This document shows, piece after piece, positions 46,869-58,087 of a DNA stretch of 64,000 nt; within the stretch, counting starts at the first letter, position 1; the number at the start of each line of letters is the position of its first letter. A model generated the notes under the pieces. It was not told the origin of the DNA. It did no database searches and saw only the letters and a list, made by a program, of their open reading frames with translations. Made by a program: the position numbers and the translations under genes. The stretch is from Morella rubra (Eukaryota > Streptophyta > Magnoliopsida > Fagales > Myricaceae): NCBI GenBank assembly GCA_003952965.2, contig CM025856.1, positions 16,504,816-16,568,815 on the forward strand, given 5' to 3'.

Positions 46869-47930
46869 ATACCATCGAAAACAACGAATGCTTTAAAAGC
46901 AACACTTCTCCTTAGAACTGCAGAGTCTAGGTGTTGGTCATAATCTCTTCCTTCGAACCTTCCAGGTTACGTAATACTAGCTGCAAAGGTCACAATTGTA
47001 ATAATTACTGTAGCCACTACTAAATGTAATATGTGTAGTCACTGCTAAATGAACTCTTTAAGTGTTTGCACCGACTCTTCTTTCTCTTGCTTTTGCATCG
47101 CCAGCTTCCTCTTAAGGTCAACGACATCATTAAATACTGGTTTCCCCAAATATACTTACGATATATTTTAGTGGTGAAATATTTATTATGCAAAATTATG
47201 AGTATAGAAACGTAATACAATCACAAATGAATCAGACGTTTGTTTCACATATAATCTCTGTATGACAAGAGATGAAGAAGATATATGAATCTCAAACATG
47301 TCATATATAATAAGATTCTATTTTCAACCACGTGGTTCTTTTCTTCATGATAAATTAGATGCAACAATAATCACTTTAAGTGGATGACAGATATGATGAG
47401 GTAGTTTTTTCTTCTTCTTTCTAATCTGCGTGAACCACGAGTGTTTGGAAACAGCTACATCTGGTGAAACAATAATTGCTTCAAGCGGGAAGCCGGTCCC
47501 CTTTATCAATTTTAAAAATCCAGGCATGTTTTTAAAATAATATAGTTAATGTTTCAAAAGTTTTAGAAATATGTGATGGTAGGTAAAGTCATTGAGTACC
47601 CCATATGCAACTGCTCTTGAAATGAATGGGAGGATCGAACAGACAAATCGTAATTGATGACGCTATGGCAACTAGTGGACAGCGCCCATATCTTATGATA
47701 TAAAAAGACCACCTTATTCTTATAAAAATACCTTGACAGTGGCATTATGTGTGGAGTCGGTGTGGTTACGATGAGAGTTGGAAGGGCATGATGGCGTGTC
47801 AACATTCACTAGTTCACTAATATATAGCCAGGGTGTGAAACCTCCTCATATCATTCAAGAGTCGTAGCTACAAATTCATTTTATATCCAAGCTTTAGGTA
47901 AGTTCAAAATATGTGGTATTTGCAACAACA

Positions 47931-48312
47931 CACTACAGGAATAAAGGCCTATAGCGGGCCGTACACCGCCGCTATAGGTTCCAAAACCGCTGCTATATCC
48001 TATAGCAGCGGTTTTTTAGCGGCGGTCGTGACCGCCGCTATATCTCCGTCGGCACAGCCCTATAGCGGCGGTTGTGGAGACCGCTGGTGTATACGTTGGC
48101 TATATAGCGGCGGTCACACAGCGGCGGTCTGACCGCCGCTATAGAGCCAACTTTTTGCCGCGGACGATCTGTAGCGGCGGCCAATGACCGCCGCTACATG
48201 TTTTTAGCGGCGGTCTGATATAGGGTTATAGCGGCGGTTAGGTGACCGCCGCTATAACCCTTTACGTTGGTTTCACCTATAGCGGCGGTCAGTGACCGCT
48301 GCTATAGGTTTT
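47931..48312. repeat. CACTA subterminal repeat array with hairpin-forming GCGGCGGT units
   Basis: At least ten copies of TAGCGGCGGT or its complement ACCGCCGCTA are packed here. Many are arranged as inverted pairs separated by 3-10 bp (for example GCGGCGGTTAGGTGACCGCCGC near 48230 and GCGGCGGTCAGTGACCGC near 48283). In En/Spm, such subterminal repeats are the binding sites of the TNPA-type protein. Here the palindromic pairs would also fold in single-stranded DNA or RNA. Confidence 0.9.
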
Positions 48313-48540
48313 TTTTTTTAAAATTTTTTTTTGGGTTATATTTTCCTACCATACAAATTTTCTTATATGAGATTTAATTGATTAATGCAAACAAAGAAAA
48401 GTGCAATAAAACAAAATATATTTCATTATAAGGGGTCTTACAAGTTTTACATCAAACAAAAATAAGTTAATGGTATTTTCTCAGTAGACTAAAAACTAAC
48501 AAGTCATGACATTGAAGTACAAATAACTCTAAATTTAATC

Positions 48541-50456
48541 CTCTCCACCTTCAGCACCATCTGCTCCTCCACTTTCTGCGTCATCGGCATTGTCTGCTAT
48601 TACAATAATGTAAAATTAACAAACAGTAATGACATGAACAAAGATAAAAGAGCTTAGTAAATTTAAAATAAATTAATAACAGTATTCATTTATGTTTGTA
48701 TCTTACCAACACTTGTTTTCCGACTTGCATGAGATGATCTATGAATTGCTGGTGAAACCTGATTGTTATTGGGAACATCTTGGTATTGACGTTGCTCCTA
48801 CAACAGTTAAACAAACATTAATTAACTACGAAATATACATAAATAGAGTCAATAGTAATATTTAGGATAAGTAAATAAAACTTTTACCCAAGCTTGTGCC
48901 ATCATTTGTATTGTAGATTTAGCGATGCTACTTCAGACTCCAACATCTGAACTCTATTTTCCATAAATACGGCTCTCTCGTTACTAGAGGATGTCGGCTG
49001 ACTGTATCTTACGTTGGTGTTGGTAGGATGAGATGAAGGAGTTGGTCCTAATCCAACGCCGCGAATGCGACCATGTCGTTCTGGACCAATCACTTGTGCA
49101 TATCGGTCAGATGGTGACCAACCGATGCTGCCATCCACTCTAAATTCGTTGGAAGTTTGTGAACTTCCTGAATCGTTCAGTCCAATCTCCTCCATTCGCC
49201 TCTGAGAGAATACAACGTACAATTAAATTTTGAATTAATATTCGCACATTGAAATCAAAATTGATGTAATAATGACATACTATTTTCTCTGCTACGTCCG
49301 GATTTATTGGAGATCCGTCAGAACGCATATGGACAGTTTTATATAAATCCGCTCGATTGATTGGAACTTGTTTCTCTTTTTCCTGCATCACAAACACGAA
49401 TCGTGATGAAATTGTAAATTACAAATAAGAATGACAATGATAAGTACTATACTATTAAACAAACTAATGAAAGTACTACATACCAATTCGTGAGCATAAC
49501 GTGCGAAGCTCTTTGATCCTGCAGTGTGGACCGTCGTTTGGAGCGATCTATTTTGTTTTCCAGCATGACTTCGATGCTACATTAACATCAAGACAGTTAA
49601 AATTAATAAGAAGTTATATTCATAAAAATTATAATACGAATAAATAAATGTCATACCCGTCCTGCATCAGAATACCAAAAATCGACTAATTTGCAAAATT
49701 GCTCCAAATTAACGTCTGTTGGAGCATTATTTTTCACATACTGAGGCGTAAAGGCCTCATCAAAATATTTTGCTTTAAACTACACTTGTAGTTCCTCCAT
49801 TTCTCTCCTAAATCTTTGAGGAACCAGCTCTTGACAATATCCCCCAATGGAGGCTCGGGGATTGTAAACCGTTTCTGCAAAATATACCCCAACAGTTAGG
49901 TGCGTCAATTATTAAATTCATATAGTTGAATAACAATTGTGACAAATAACCAAAATTATACCGTCATGAGGCTCCAACAGTCCTCTTTTATTGACATGGG
50001 ACTTTACGCCAATCCGCCGCATCTAGGGGGATTTGATTCGCAACACGGGCAACACAACCAGTGAATTTGTTAAATATTCCCCCTTCATTACCCAATGGCT
50101 GCCCATTGCCATTGAATTGTACTGGAATCAATTCGTCTTCCTTCAGATTCCAGACGTCCGTCATCCGCGTGCCGCCACGCACTTTCCGGACTTCAGTATG
50201 ACCTGCACATTTAGCATGTGAAACTAAATTGAGTAACATATTAAACTTAGATTATCTCTATTGTGGTTATGAACATACCAATTATTTCGTTATCGTTCAA
50301 AGATTGATCATAGTCGAACGATGGCATCGTAGCCTGTTCTGAAGGATGCGCAGGTGGCTGTGACGGCGTTGCTTCTTGTGATGCCGTTGCTTCTTGTGAT
50401 GGTGGCACAGGTGGCTGTGATGAAGAAGATATAGTCCTGAATCTCTTCCTCGTCAT
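48541..50456 (-). pseudogene. Transposase_24 (TNPA-like) gene of the CACTA element, decayed
   Basis: The start is at 50456 (MTRKRFRTISSSSQPPVPPS, a Ser/Pro/Gln-rich leader). Exons then read RGGTRMTDVWNLKEDELIPV (about 50170), NEGGIFNKFTGCVARVANQI, ETVYNPRASIGGYCQELVPQ (about 49860), AKYFDEAFTPQYVKNNAPTD, SKSFARYAHEL, PINRADLYKTVHMRSDGSPI and GPERHGRIRGVGLGPTPSSH. A coiled-coil-like end (MENRVQMLESEVASL) and the C-terminal ADNADDAESGGADGAEGGED (stop at about 48541) follow. This is the plant Ptta/En/Spm transposase family. An in-frame TAG at 49780-49782 and a frameshift at about 48910 (ASLNLQYK-stop instead of reading on into MMAQAW) disable it. Exon edges are estimates. Confidence 0.8.
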
Positions 50457-50619
50457 TGTACCTATACAATATTTAAACATGCATAAAAGTGATTTCAATG
50501 TAAAATTCAACAATACAAAACACATTTCCTTAAACAAAACGTCAATAAAACGGATATATCGTAAATCTGAGCATGTAAAAAAAAAATATTTCATCACAAA
50601 AACAGAGAGATATTTGACA

Positions 50620-53600
50620 TACCATAGGAAATTCCTGAGGTATATCTAGTGTTGTTCCTTCCACCTCATTTCTAAACCACGTCAAATCATCGTGTACATT
50701 CTCGAGGTTTGCTCAACGTTGAAATTGTAAGGTTCATTTTCACAGTAGTCATCTATGTCGTCATCATTACCAGCATCAAACACATCTCTTGGTTTGGTCT
50801 TGACAACTACTTCCCAATTTGGATGTCTTTCATCTGCTACATAGTATACTTGAGATGCTTGTGGTGCCAAAATGAATGGATCATCGCTTAATCGATCTCC
50901 AGTATGCACTAAACGCGAAAAATTAACAAGTTCGAATCCAAACTCATCAACTTTATATCCCCTACCAATAGCTGTGTCAACCCAATCACATTTGAATAGT
51001 ACAAAACATTCTTCATCAAAATAGTTTAACTCAATGATACTTATAATTCGCCCGTAATATGTGGTGCCCCCTTCAACAGTCACACATACTCCACTATTTT
51101 GAGTTGTTCTGCCTATTTCATTGTCTTTTGTACGAAATTTCACACCATTATGTACATATCGGCTAAATGATCTAGCTTCGGGGTTTGGACCTTTAGCAAG
51201 CCATCGAACTCTATTTGGAAGTTGATGCTTCATCATCTCGTCCATATTTTGTACCTATTTTCCTCGAACAACAAGTCAAGATTAAAACTAATTGTAAGTT
51301 TCAAAGTAATCAGCCAATACAAAACATTTTAAACATAACACATACATAGTTTCGAAACCAGTCACAAAATTCATCCCTATGCATCTTATCGATGACATAA
51401 TCTGTTGGTCGACTACTACGGTTTCTTGCCTTCAATCGCTCCTTATGCATTCTACACATCGACAATACAACTAAAAAATTAATTTCATTCATCGATAAAA
51501 ACATGCTCAATGAAAGAGTTAGAAGTCTAACATCACTTACGTGCGAATTTGAATTAACTCATCGCAATTAAAAAGGATATATCGATGAGCCTGCATGCAT
51601 GTTTTCATATCAAGACGAACAAATGATATTCCTCCCATAGTATCGTCTACATTTCTTGGTGATCTATTAAAGATCGTTGGGACTGATTCTAAATATCTTG
51701 AACAAAATGTTAAGCATTCATCTGCTATATATCCTTCAGCAATAGAGCCTTCAGGTGCGGCCGTGTTGCGAACATAAGATTTGAAACGGTGCATGCACCT
51801 ACATCAACAATATTAGACTTTATTAAATAAAACACGTGCAAAGAAACGTGATGTAACATATCTCTATAATTAATATTACCTTTCAATAGGATACATCCAC
51901 CGAAGTTGAACCGGTCCACCCATCTTACATTCTGCAACTAGATGTACGACCAAGTGCACCATAACAGTAAAGAATGCAGGCGGAAATATCCTTTCAAGTT
52001 GACACAATGTTATAGGGATTTGAGCCTCAAGTCGATCTAAGTCCTCTATCCGTAATGTTTTGGAACAAATTTCTCTAAAGAAACATGACAATGAGATCAA
52101 AGGAGAACAAACCATGCTTGGCAATGATCTTCGTATTGCAATAGGCATCAAATGCTGCATCAAGATGTGACAGTCATGACTCTTCAAACCTATGATATTA
52201 CGTTGTTGAAGCTTGACACAACGTGATATGTTCGAAGCAAAACCATCCGGAAATTTCACATTCTTTATCACTTTTAGAAAGCATTCTTTCTCTTCGCGAG
52301 TCATTGAGTAGCAAGCACCAGGCAAATGAACCTTTCCTGCATCAGTGATCTTTGGATGGAGATCATGTCTTATTCCCATGCTTTGTAAGTCAAGACGTGC
52401 CTTATAGTTATCTTTTGTCTTCCCGTCCACATCTAACAATGTACCAATGATATTGTCCATTACGTTTTTCTCTATATGCATCACATCTAGATTATGGCGT
52501 AACATATTATCCTTCCAATAAGGCAATGTGAAGAAAATACTTTGCTTCTTCCATACACTTGACTCAAAATGTAAAGTACCCTGTAATTCCCTGAAAATGT
52601 CATCACCGGTCATAAAATAGGGTGGTGGAGTCATTTCATAAGTACCGTCAAATGATCTTTGATCTCTTCTCCACCTATGCCCCATGTAGCAAAATTTTCT
52701 ACCATTATCCAACCACCGTGACCAAGTCTGATACATACAACATGGACATGCAAGACGTCCCTTTGTACTCCATCCAGAGAGGTCACCATATGCAGGAAAA
52801 TCGTTAATTGTCCACATCAATGCCGCACGCATCTTAAACATATCTTTCGTAGCAATGTCATAAGTATCTAATCCAAGATCCCACAACTCTTTTAACTCCA
52901 ATATCAATGGCTCTAGATATACATCTATCTTGAAAGAAGGAGATTTCGGTCCAGGAATAAGTAATGACAACATTAAAGATGAACGTTTCATGCACATCCA
53001 AGGAGGCAAGTTATATGGTACTAATATCACTGGCCATGTGCTATGACTAGTGCTCATGTTCCCAAAAGGATTAAACCCATCCGCTGCTAACCCAAGCCTA
53101 ACATTACGAGGATCAGAAGCAAAATCAGCATACTGTGCATCAAATGCCTTCCAAGCTTGACCATCGGCCGGATGCCTTAACAACCCATCATTTACACGTC
53201 CATCGTGATGCCATTTCATATGAGAAGCAGTTTTTGAGGACATGAATAATCTCTGCAAGCGGTGCTTTAAAGGAAACCACCGCAAAACTTTCGCCGGTTT
53301 TTTCTTGATCTCTTGGATGATCCACCTTCATTCTGTGAGAAAATATTTCCCTCCCCATTGCCCTTCCATTTTGATGCTCCACACTTTGAACAAACTTCTA
53401 ATTTCTCATTCTCATTCCAAAACAACATACAACCGTTTGGACAAACAGGAATCTTTTCATATCCAAGTCCTAACCCTTTCATGTATTTTTTAGCTTCATA
53501 AGTGTCCTTCGGCAATTTAGCACCCGCAGGGAGCATATCACCCAGTGTTTGGAGTAACCACGTAAAAGAGGTATTACTCCATCCTCCCATGCACTTCAAA

Positions 53601-54100
53601 TGATATAACTGTACAACAGCAGTTAACTTACTAAATTTTATGCACCCTTCATACAAAGGATCGTCTGCATCTTTAAGCATGTCATAAAACTTTGCAGTAT
53701 TTTCAGTAGGAAGTGGATCTCTTTGTTCTCGTACATTATGGGATTGTGTTTCCGGTACTAATGGAAATACCTCGTGTAATAGTTCATGCATCCCAGATGA
53801 TGGTTCACACATTTCATTATCTGCAACAGAAATAGAAGGATGACTAGATGCTGCCCTATCTCGCAATTCACCATGCGCAAACCAATAATCGTAACCCGGA
53901 GACATCCCATATTGGACCAAATGATCATGTACCGTACTGATGTTATACCTCTTGTAATTGACGCACTTTACACAAGGGCAACAAATTCTCTCATCACTAC
54001 CCATACTCTTAGATGCAAAACCCAGAAACTCATTGACTCCCAACACATATTCACTTGTCCCGCGTTTCTTTTTCATCCAACTCTTGTCCATGAGCGACAA
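50620..54100 (-). pseudogene. TNP2-type CACTA transposase (TNPD), multi-exon, frameshifted
   Basis: The start is at 54100 (MDKSWMKKKRGTSEYVLGVN). The first domain is transposase-associated, with ICCPCVKCVNYKRY and DHLVQYGMSPGYDYW. The second ORF (53285 down to 51880) holds Transposase_21: GLAADGFNPFGNMSTSHSTW, RAALMWTINDFPAYGDLSGW, CPCCMYQTWSRWL and DVMHIEKNVMDNIIGTLLDV, then the DUF4218 start (HILMQHLMPIAIR, PAFFTVMVHLVVHLVAE). An intron of about 80 bp (about 51800-51880) links WMYPIER to CMHRFKSYVRN. Later exons are RNRSSRPTDYVID (about 51430) and a DUF4216 domain (NSGVCVTVEGGTTYYGRI, VLFKCDWVD). Frameshifts lie at about 53290-53330 (KNRRKFCGG versus KKKPAKVLRWFPLK) and at about 50705. The transposase cuts at the CACTA termini; this copy should be inactive. 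Confidence 0.88.
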
Positions 54101-54438
54101 TAATAACTATATGAAATGCAACAAAAAAGATTATGCATATTTTAATGTTCATCACATTTTATCAAGATTTTTCAATAAAACTAACATAAATTAATAAAAC
54201 AACACACATAAATACCAACAAAACTAATTAAACAGCATATTGTTAAACTTAGAGATCCCTCCGTAAAGAGGACTGGCTTCGTTTCACCTCAGGTTAGACC
54301 TCCAACGTCAGTGTAGAGGTATCCACCAGGAAGTGATCTCAAAAGTTAAATATAAACAAACAAACATTAAACAAACTTTGTCCTCCAATCTCCAACAAAA
54401 ACACATAACGAACATCATATAACAATTACCCCTCCAAT

Positions 54439-54660
54439 CTCCAATAAACTCCACAGAACCAACAACAAATAATAGTTAGCCCTACCCTCCGCCTTCCAAC
54501 AAAACCCACAAACACCAACATCTCCAATAAACTCCACAGAACCAACAACAAATAAAAGTTAGCCCTACCCTCCGCCTTCCAACAGAACCCACAAACACCA
54601 ACATCTCCAATAATAGTTAATCTGCCCTCCGCCTTCCAATAAAATCCACAAACTCTAATC
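54439..54660. repeat. 83 bp tandem repeat in the CACTA leader region
   Basis: CTCCAATAAACTCCACAG begins at 54439 and 54522, and a shortened third unit begins at 54605, so the period is 83 bp. Units share AACAACAAATAA, TTAGCCCTACCCTCCGCC and CCCACAAACACCAACAT. The first two units are nearly identical, and the third has lost its middle. The minus-strand frame through it merely reads the repeat. Confidence 0.9.
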
Positions 54661-54839
54661 TCTAAAAAAAAAAGGAAAAAAAAACAAACATAGTAATTGA
54701 CGAAGAGATTCAAAATACCACTGACCTGTGAAAGAGTAATATGTTATCAGGCAAGTCACCTAGTGTCCCTCAATCACAGTTACGAAAACCACTGTAGTTG
54801 AGACTATTGAGTTCAACTGTCAAAGAAATTTGAAAAATA

Positions 54840-55342
54840 GATTTTTAATAAAGATACTGGTCCAAAAAAAATAGTAAGAAGAAGAAGCAAACTGCCTACC
54901 ACCCTTTTTTCCAAGCTACATGATGTAGCGTTAAAATCACCGAGGATGAGCCACGGGCCAGTAATTTCAGAAGTATCATGCATCAAAGAATTCTAGAAAT
55001 TCTCTTTGCAAACTCGATCAATGGGGCAATGAATAAGTGAAGAACCTTACTCCTATCAATAGGGTCAGATCGAATGGTAAGACTAATGCTGTGACGAGAT
55101 GCATTAATGAGTTCAAAATCAACACCAAGGCGCCAGGCAAAGATCAGACCTCCACTTAGCCCCAAAGCAGGGACATCAATCAAATGCGGCCAACCCAAAC
55201 GGTGCAAAATAAGTTTGGCAGACTAAATATTGGTCTCAGCTAGATAAATACAATCTGGATTCTCCTACCTTATTAGTGTCCGTAAAGCACTGATTGTCGG
55301 GGCGCGGGCTAATCCCCAACAATTCCACTATAAAACAATCAT
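54840..55342 (-). pseudogene. LINE ORF2 endonuclease fragment
   Basis: ATG at 55342 begins MIVL*WNCWGLARAPTISAL followed by RTLIR, the standard start of plant LINE ORF2 (W-N-x-R-G-L...A-L) with one stop. Further on are ETN (about 55235), ALGLSGGLIFAWRLGVDFEL (about 55150) and, near 54960, TGPWLILGDFNATS, the catalytic G-D-F-N motif of the AP-endonuclease domain. Nothing recognisable as the reverse transcriptase follows. Confidence 0.8.
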
Positions 55343-55526
55343 GACCGGGGGGCGAATTCTGGCCCGCCACCTCAGCCATTTTTTTTTAGCTGCCGTCAAA
55401 GGTTTTCTAATGCACTGAAACTTGCGGGGTGAACCTCGCACCAAGGAGGAATGCATGCGTGATTTCTGAGAAAATTGTTTACATTTGGCTAAAGGAAGTT
55501 CCTCATCACTCTTTGTCTGCTCCGTG

Positions 55527-57033
55527 CTATCTTGAGAGGGACCGAAATGAATATAAAAAGGCTCTTCGAGGTGTCCTTTTTTCGAGATGGTTGGTGAACT
55601 TCAGCAACAGACAAGTCCAGTCTGCCTTGATGCTCCCTGTGTTATAAAAAAAGTTGGGTGAATCTGTGTACATAGGTGCAGGTTGGCCTAATTCCATGTG
55701 TCCTAATTTTTCCTCCAAATCAGCCCAGGCCTGTTGATCATCTGCATCCAAAATCTCCTGAATAATGACGCCTTTATGCTTTGGGGTGGAGGGTGAAGGT
55801 TGGAAAAAGGCCCGTGGGCTATCAATAGGCCCATTACCAAAAGTGTCAATCGCCAACGGTAGCTGGACCTTTTGGGTAGATCCAGGGGCAGATTCGGCTC
55901 CTGCACTAAAATTGCCTCGACCTTGGTGCATGGTCTTTTCAAATTCAGCGAGCAATTGACGTGAAAAGCCCCTGTAGGCTGCGAATCTTCTGTACTTTGT
56001 TCATGAGAGCTTACCACCATAATTCGCCTACTTTCATTTAATGCAGTGGATTTTCCCATTCATCGTTCTAATGGGCATGAAACAGCGGGCATCAGATGGA
56101 GTACCTCCAGTGAAACGCTACTACTCACTTCTGAAGACACATGGGGTTTGGTGGCCATTGATGACAAATCTAGGAAGAACTCAGTTTGGACCAATGGGCA
56201 ATCATCTGGTTGTGACTCTCAGTAGAGGACTAAGGATTAATTGGAAGGGAAGCGTCGAGAGAATGTGCACTGGGACTGTCACTTGGGCCTTGGGCGAGAG
56301 AATCGCGCGGAGAAGAAACATCAGAATTCATAGCTGCATTAATGGCAAAAGGAAACTCAGCTCTATCATCTTCATAACTACACAATCTTTGGGAATGCCC
56401 CAGTAGACCCCATTGAAGGCAAAGATCAACTATCTTCTCATATTTAAATTGTATCCACAATCAATAATTAACACCTCTATCAAAATAGAACCCAGGTACT
56501 AAAGGTTGTAATAAATTTACGAGAATTTTGCAACGTAAGTAAGAGGTCCCCCAGACTTGAAAATTTGATCTAAAATCCACATCCAACACAACACCCGCTT
56601 TACTAGCTGCTTCAACCGCCATAAGTCTTGTGAGTTTACCAGTGGGAGACCGTGGATTTGCATCCATATCAGAGTTGTGGTGACAATCACCTCATTTAGT
56701 GTATTTCCCACCTCCCAAGGTTTAAGAACAAGCATGGCACCCTTGATATTCCACGAACATTAATCCAAAACCTTTTGGCATAGACTAGCAGATGAGAAAG
56801 AAAAAAACAAAGATATCATCATTACCTTCCTCAATGACCAAATTCAGGACAAAGCTCCATGACTTGAAAATTGCCTCTCGAATACCGGTTTTGTTTACCA
56901 CTTTAGGTGTGAAGAGTTTGCCCACCAATAGACTACTGGCTGCACAAAAAGCAGCCTTCTTTTCCTGCCCCGGGTCTGGGGTGGATCCTGACCAACCGAG
57001 AGCTTTAGTTTTTTCAGTAATTGAGTTCACCAT
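55527..57033 (-). pseudogene. LINE ORF1 (DUF4283 / zf-CCHC_4 type), decayed
   Basis: The start at 57033 gives MVNSITEKTKALGWSGSTPD, then FCAASSLLVGKLFTPKVVNK. After a frame break, the region at 56700-56470 reads MDANPRSPTGKLTRLMAVEA, VLDVDFRSNFQVWGTSYLRC and PLVPGFYFDRG. It is followed by MWIQFKYEKIVDLCLQWGLL and GHSQRLC (56460-56390), the zinc-knuckle region of plant LINE ORF1 proteins (WVQFKYE...C..CG..GH...C, here with one Cys replaced by Leu/Gln). A polar, Pro/Ser-rich C-terminal part covers 55955-55527. Stops and shifts separate these pieces. ORF1 proteins bind the LINE RNA. Confidence 0.75.
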
Positions 57034-57420
57034 GTCTGGGATCGCCAGCAGAGGATGGAAAAATAAAAAATGGATAAGAGAAAGGGAAAAACACCCGCAG
57101 GTGAGAGAGAGAACTAGATGAAGGAACAAGAACCAGAAGCAAAGACAAGCAAAGAAAGGGAAGATGGGGAGAACAAAGAGATGAGAAGGTTATTGTGACA
57201 GGAAGAAAAGTGCACACGAACGAAGAGCACAGTAAGGCAACAGAGAGAGGAAGGCAAGAGCAAAAAAGGGGGAACGATAAGGTGAAATACGGAAAAGAAG
57301 ATAATAGAGAAAAGGGAGGTCACTAGGTGACAGGAAGGAGAGAATCTTCGGAGGGCTCTACAACAGAGCAGACTGTACAAGGTGGGTTCAAAACCAACTG
57401 ATCCAACCCAAGAATGGGAC

Positions 57421-58079
57421 ATTCGTCCCCAGGCTTACACGCTTTTCAGCTTTACTGGACTGCAAGGTTGGCCAACGTTTAGTTAAGGTTAATTGATTAG
57501 TTGCTCTTCCTACACATACTTAGATTTATCTGCCTTGTATTTGATACATTTGATTGATTCAAATTGGAATTAAACCCCCCCCTCACCAAAAAAAAAAAAA
57601 AAAGCCAACAACAGGAAGAAGTTAGTGGACTATTATATTGTTAACATCGTACATTTTTGTATAACTTTGTCAATTAGTTTGGAACCTTGAATTCTTTTAA
57701 AAAATACTTCAAATTTTTATGTTTTCCTAGCTAGGCCACTTTCAATTAATTAAATTCAGTTGACCTTCCATTTTGTCTCTTCAATAGCAATAAATTTCAA
57801 CTTTATAGTCTAGTCATGACTTTGAACAGTGGATGGATGTGAGTCCAAATTCTATCGCCTACGTTTATTCATTGTTGGGTCAAAATTGGCCCAATAGAAA
57901 TCAACTGAGTCCAATAGCTAGTTTATATTTACAAAATCCATGGAAATAAAAGGAATCAGCTCAACCTTTAGTTAAGGGGGTTCAACACGCTGAAACTGTA
58001 CTCAAACCCAAACTGGCTCTATGTATAAAAAATAACAATAAAAAAACATGGGTTAGTTACAAAAACCTCCCCTAAAACT
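57421..58079. other. Gene-free stretch
   Basis: AT-rich DNA with a poly(A) tract at 57588-57604. A CTCCCCTAAAACTATACC block precedes the hAT element and resembles CTCCCCTAAACTTGAACT on its other side (59021). Confidence 0.4.
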
Positions 58080-58087
58080 ATACCACT

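Larger units (their letters stand above)
43598..47930 (+). repeat. Segmental duplication, copy B
   Basis: It corresponds to 32307-35220, starting at AACCTATGTGCCATTAGC and ending at TTTGCAACAACA immediately before the CACTA transposon. It is longer than copy A because of a private LTR insertion (45708-46868) and about 200-300 bp of further sequence at about 46970-47330 not found in A. Whatever followed in the duplicated source is not seen on the far side of the CACTA/LINE block. Confidence 0.88.
47931..54720 (-). mobile_element. CACTA (En/Spm) transposon, right end missing
   Basis: The left terminus CACTACAGGAATAAAGGCC lies at 47931, directly after AACAACA. It is followed by about 380 bp of subterminal repeats. 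Two minus-strand genes follow in the usual CACTA order: a Transposase_24-type gene (48541-50456) and a TNP2-type transposase (50620-54100), then a 5' leader region with an 83 bp tandem repeat. I find neither the inverted terminus (CCTGTAGTG) nor the GCGGCGGT subterminal motifs after 54100. LINE sequence begins at about 54730, so the right end has been deleted or replaced. Confidence 0.88.
54730..57420 (-). mobile_element. L1-type LINE, 5' part only (3' truncated)
   Basis: On the minus strand the order is a 5' leader (57420-57034), ORF1 with a DUF4283-type domain and a CCHC_4 zinc knuckle, then the start of ORF2 with an AP-endonuclease domain. Reverse transcriptase, RNase H and the 3' poly(A) end are missing: the element stops at about 54730 beside CACTA sequence. 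LINEs usually lose the 5' end on insertion, so loss of the 3' end indicates a later deletion or recombination. Confidence 0.8.

Noticed and set aside
46361-46943. Ala/Cys/His-rich frames with ATGG-rich sequence
   Set aside because: They lie within the LTR insertion at 45708-46868 and run past its end. No recognisable protein.
54740-54810. CACCTAGTG and CACTGTAG strings as the right terminus of the CACTA transposon
   Set aside because: They do not match the inverted left end (CCTGTAGTG with CCTTTATT before it), and no GCGGCGGT subterminal units lie next to them.
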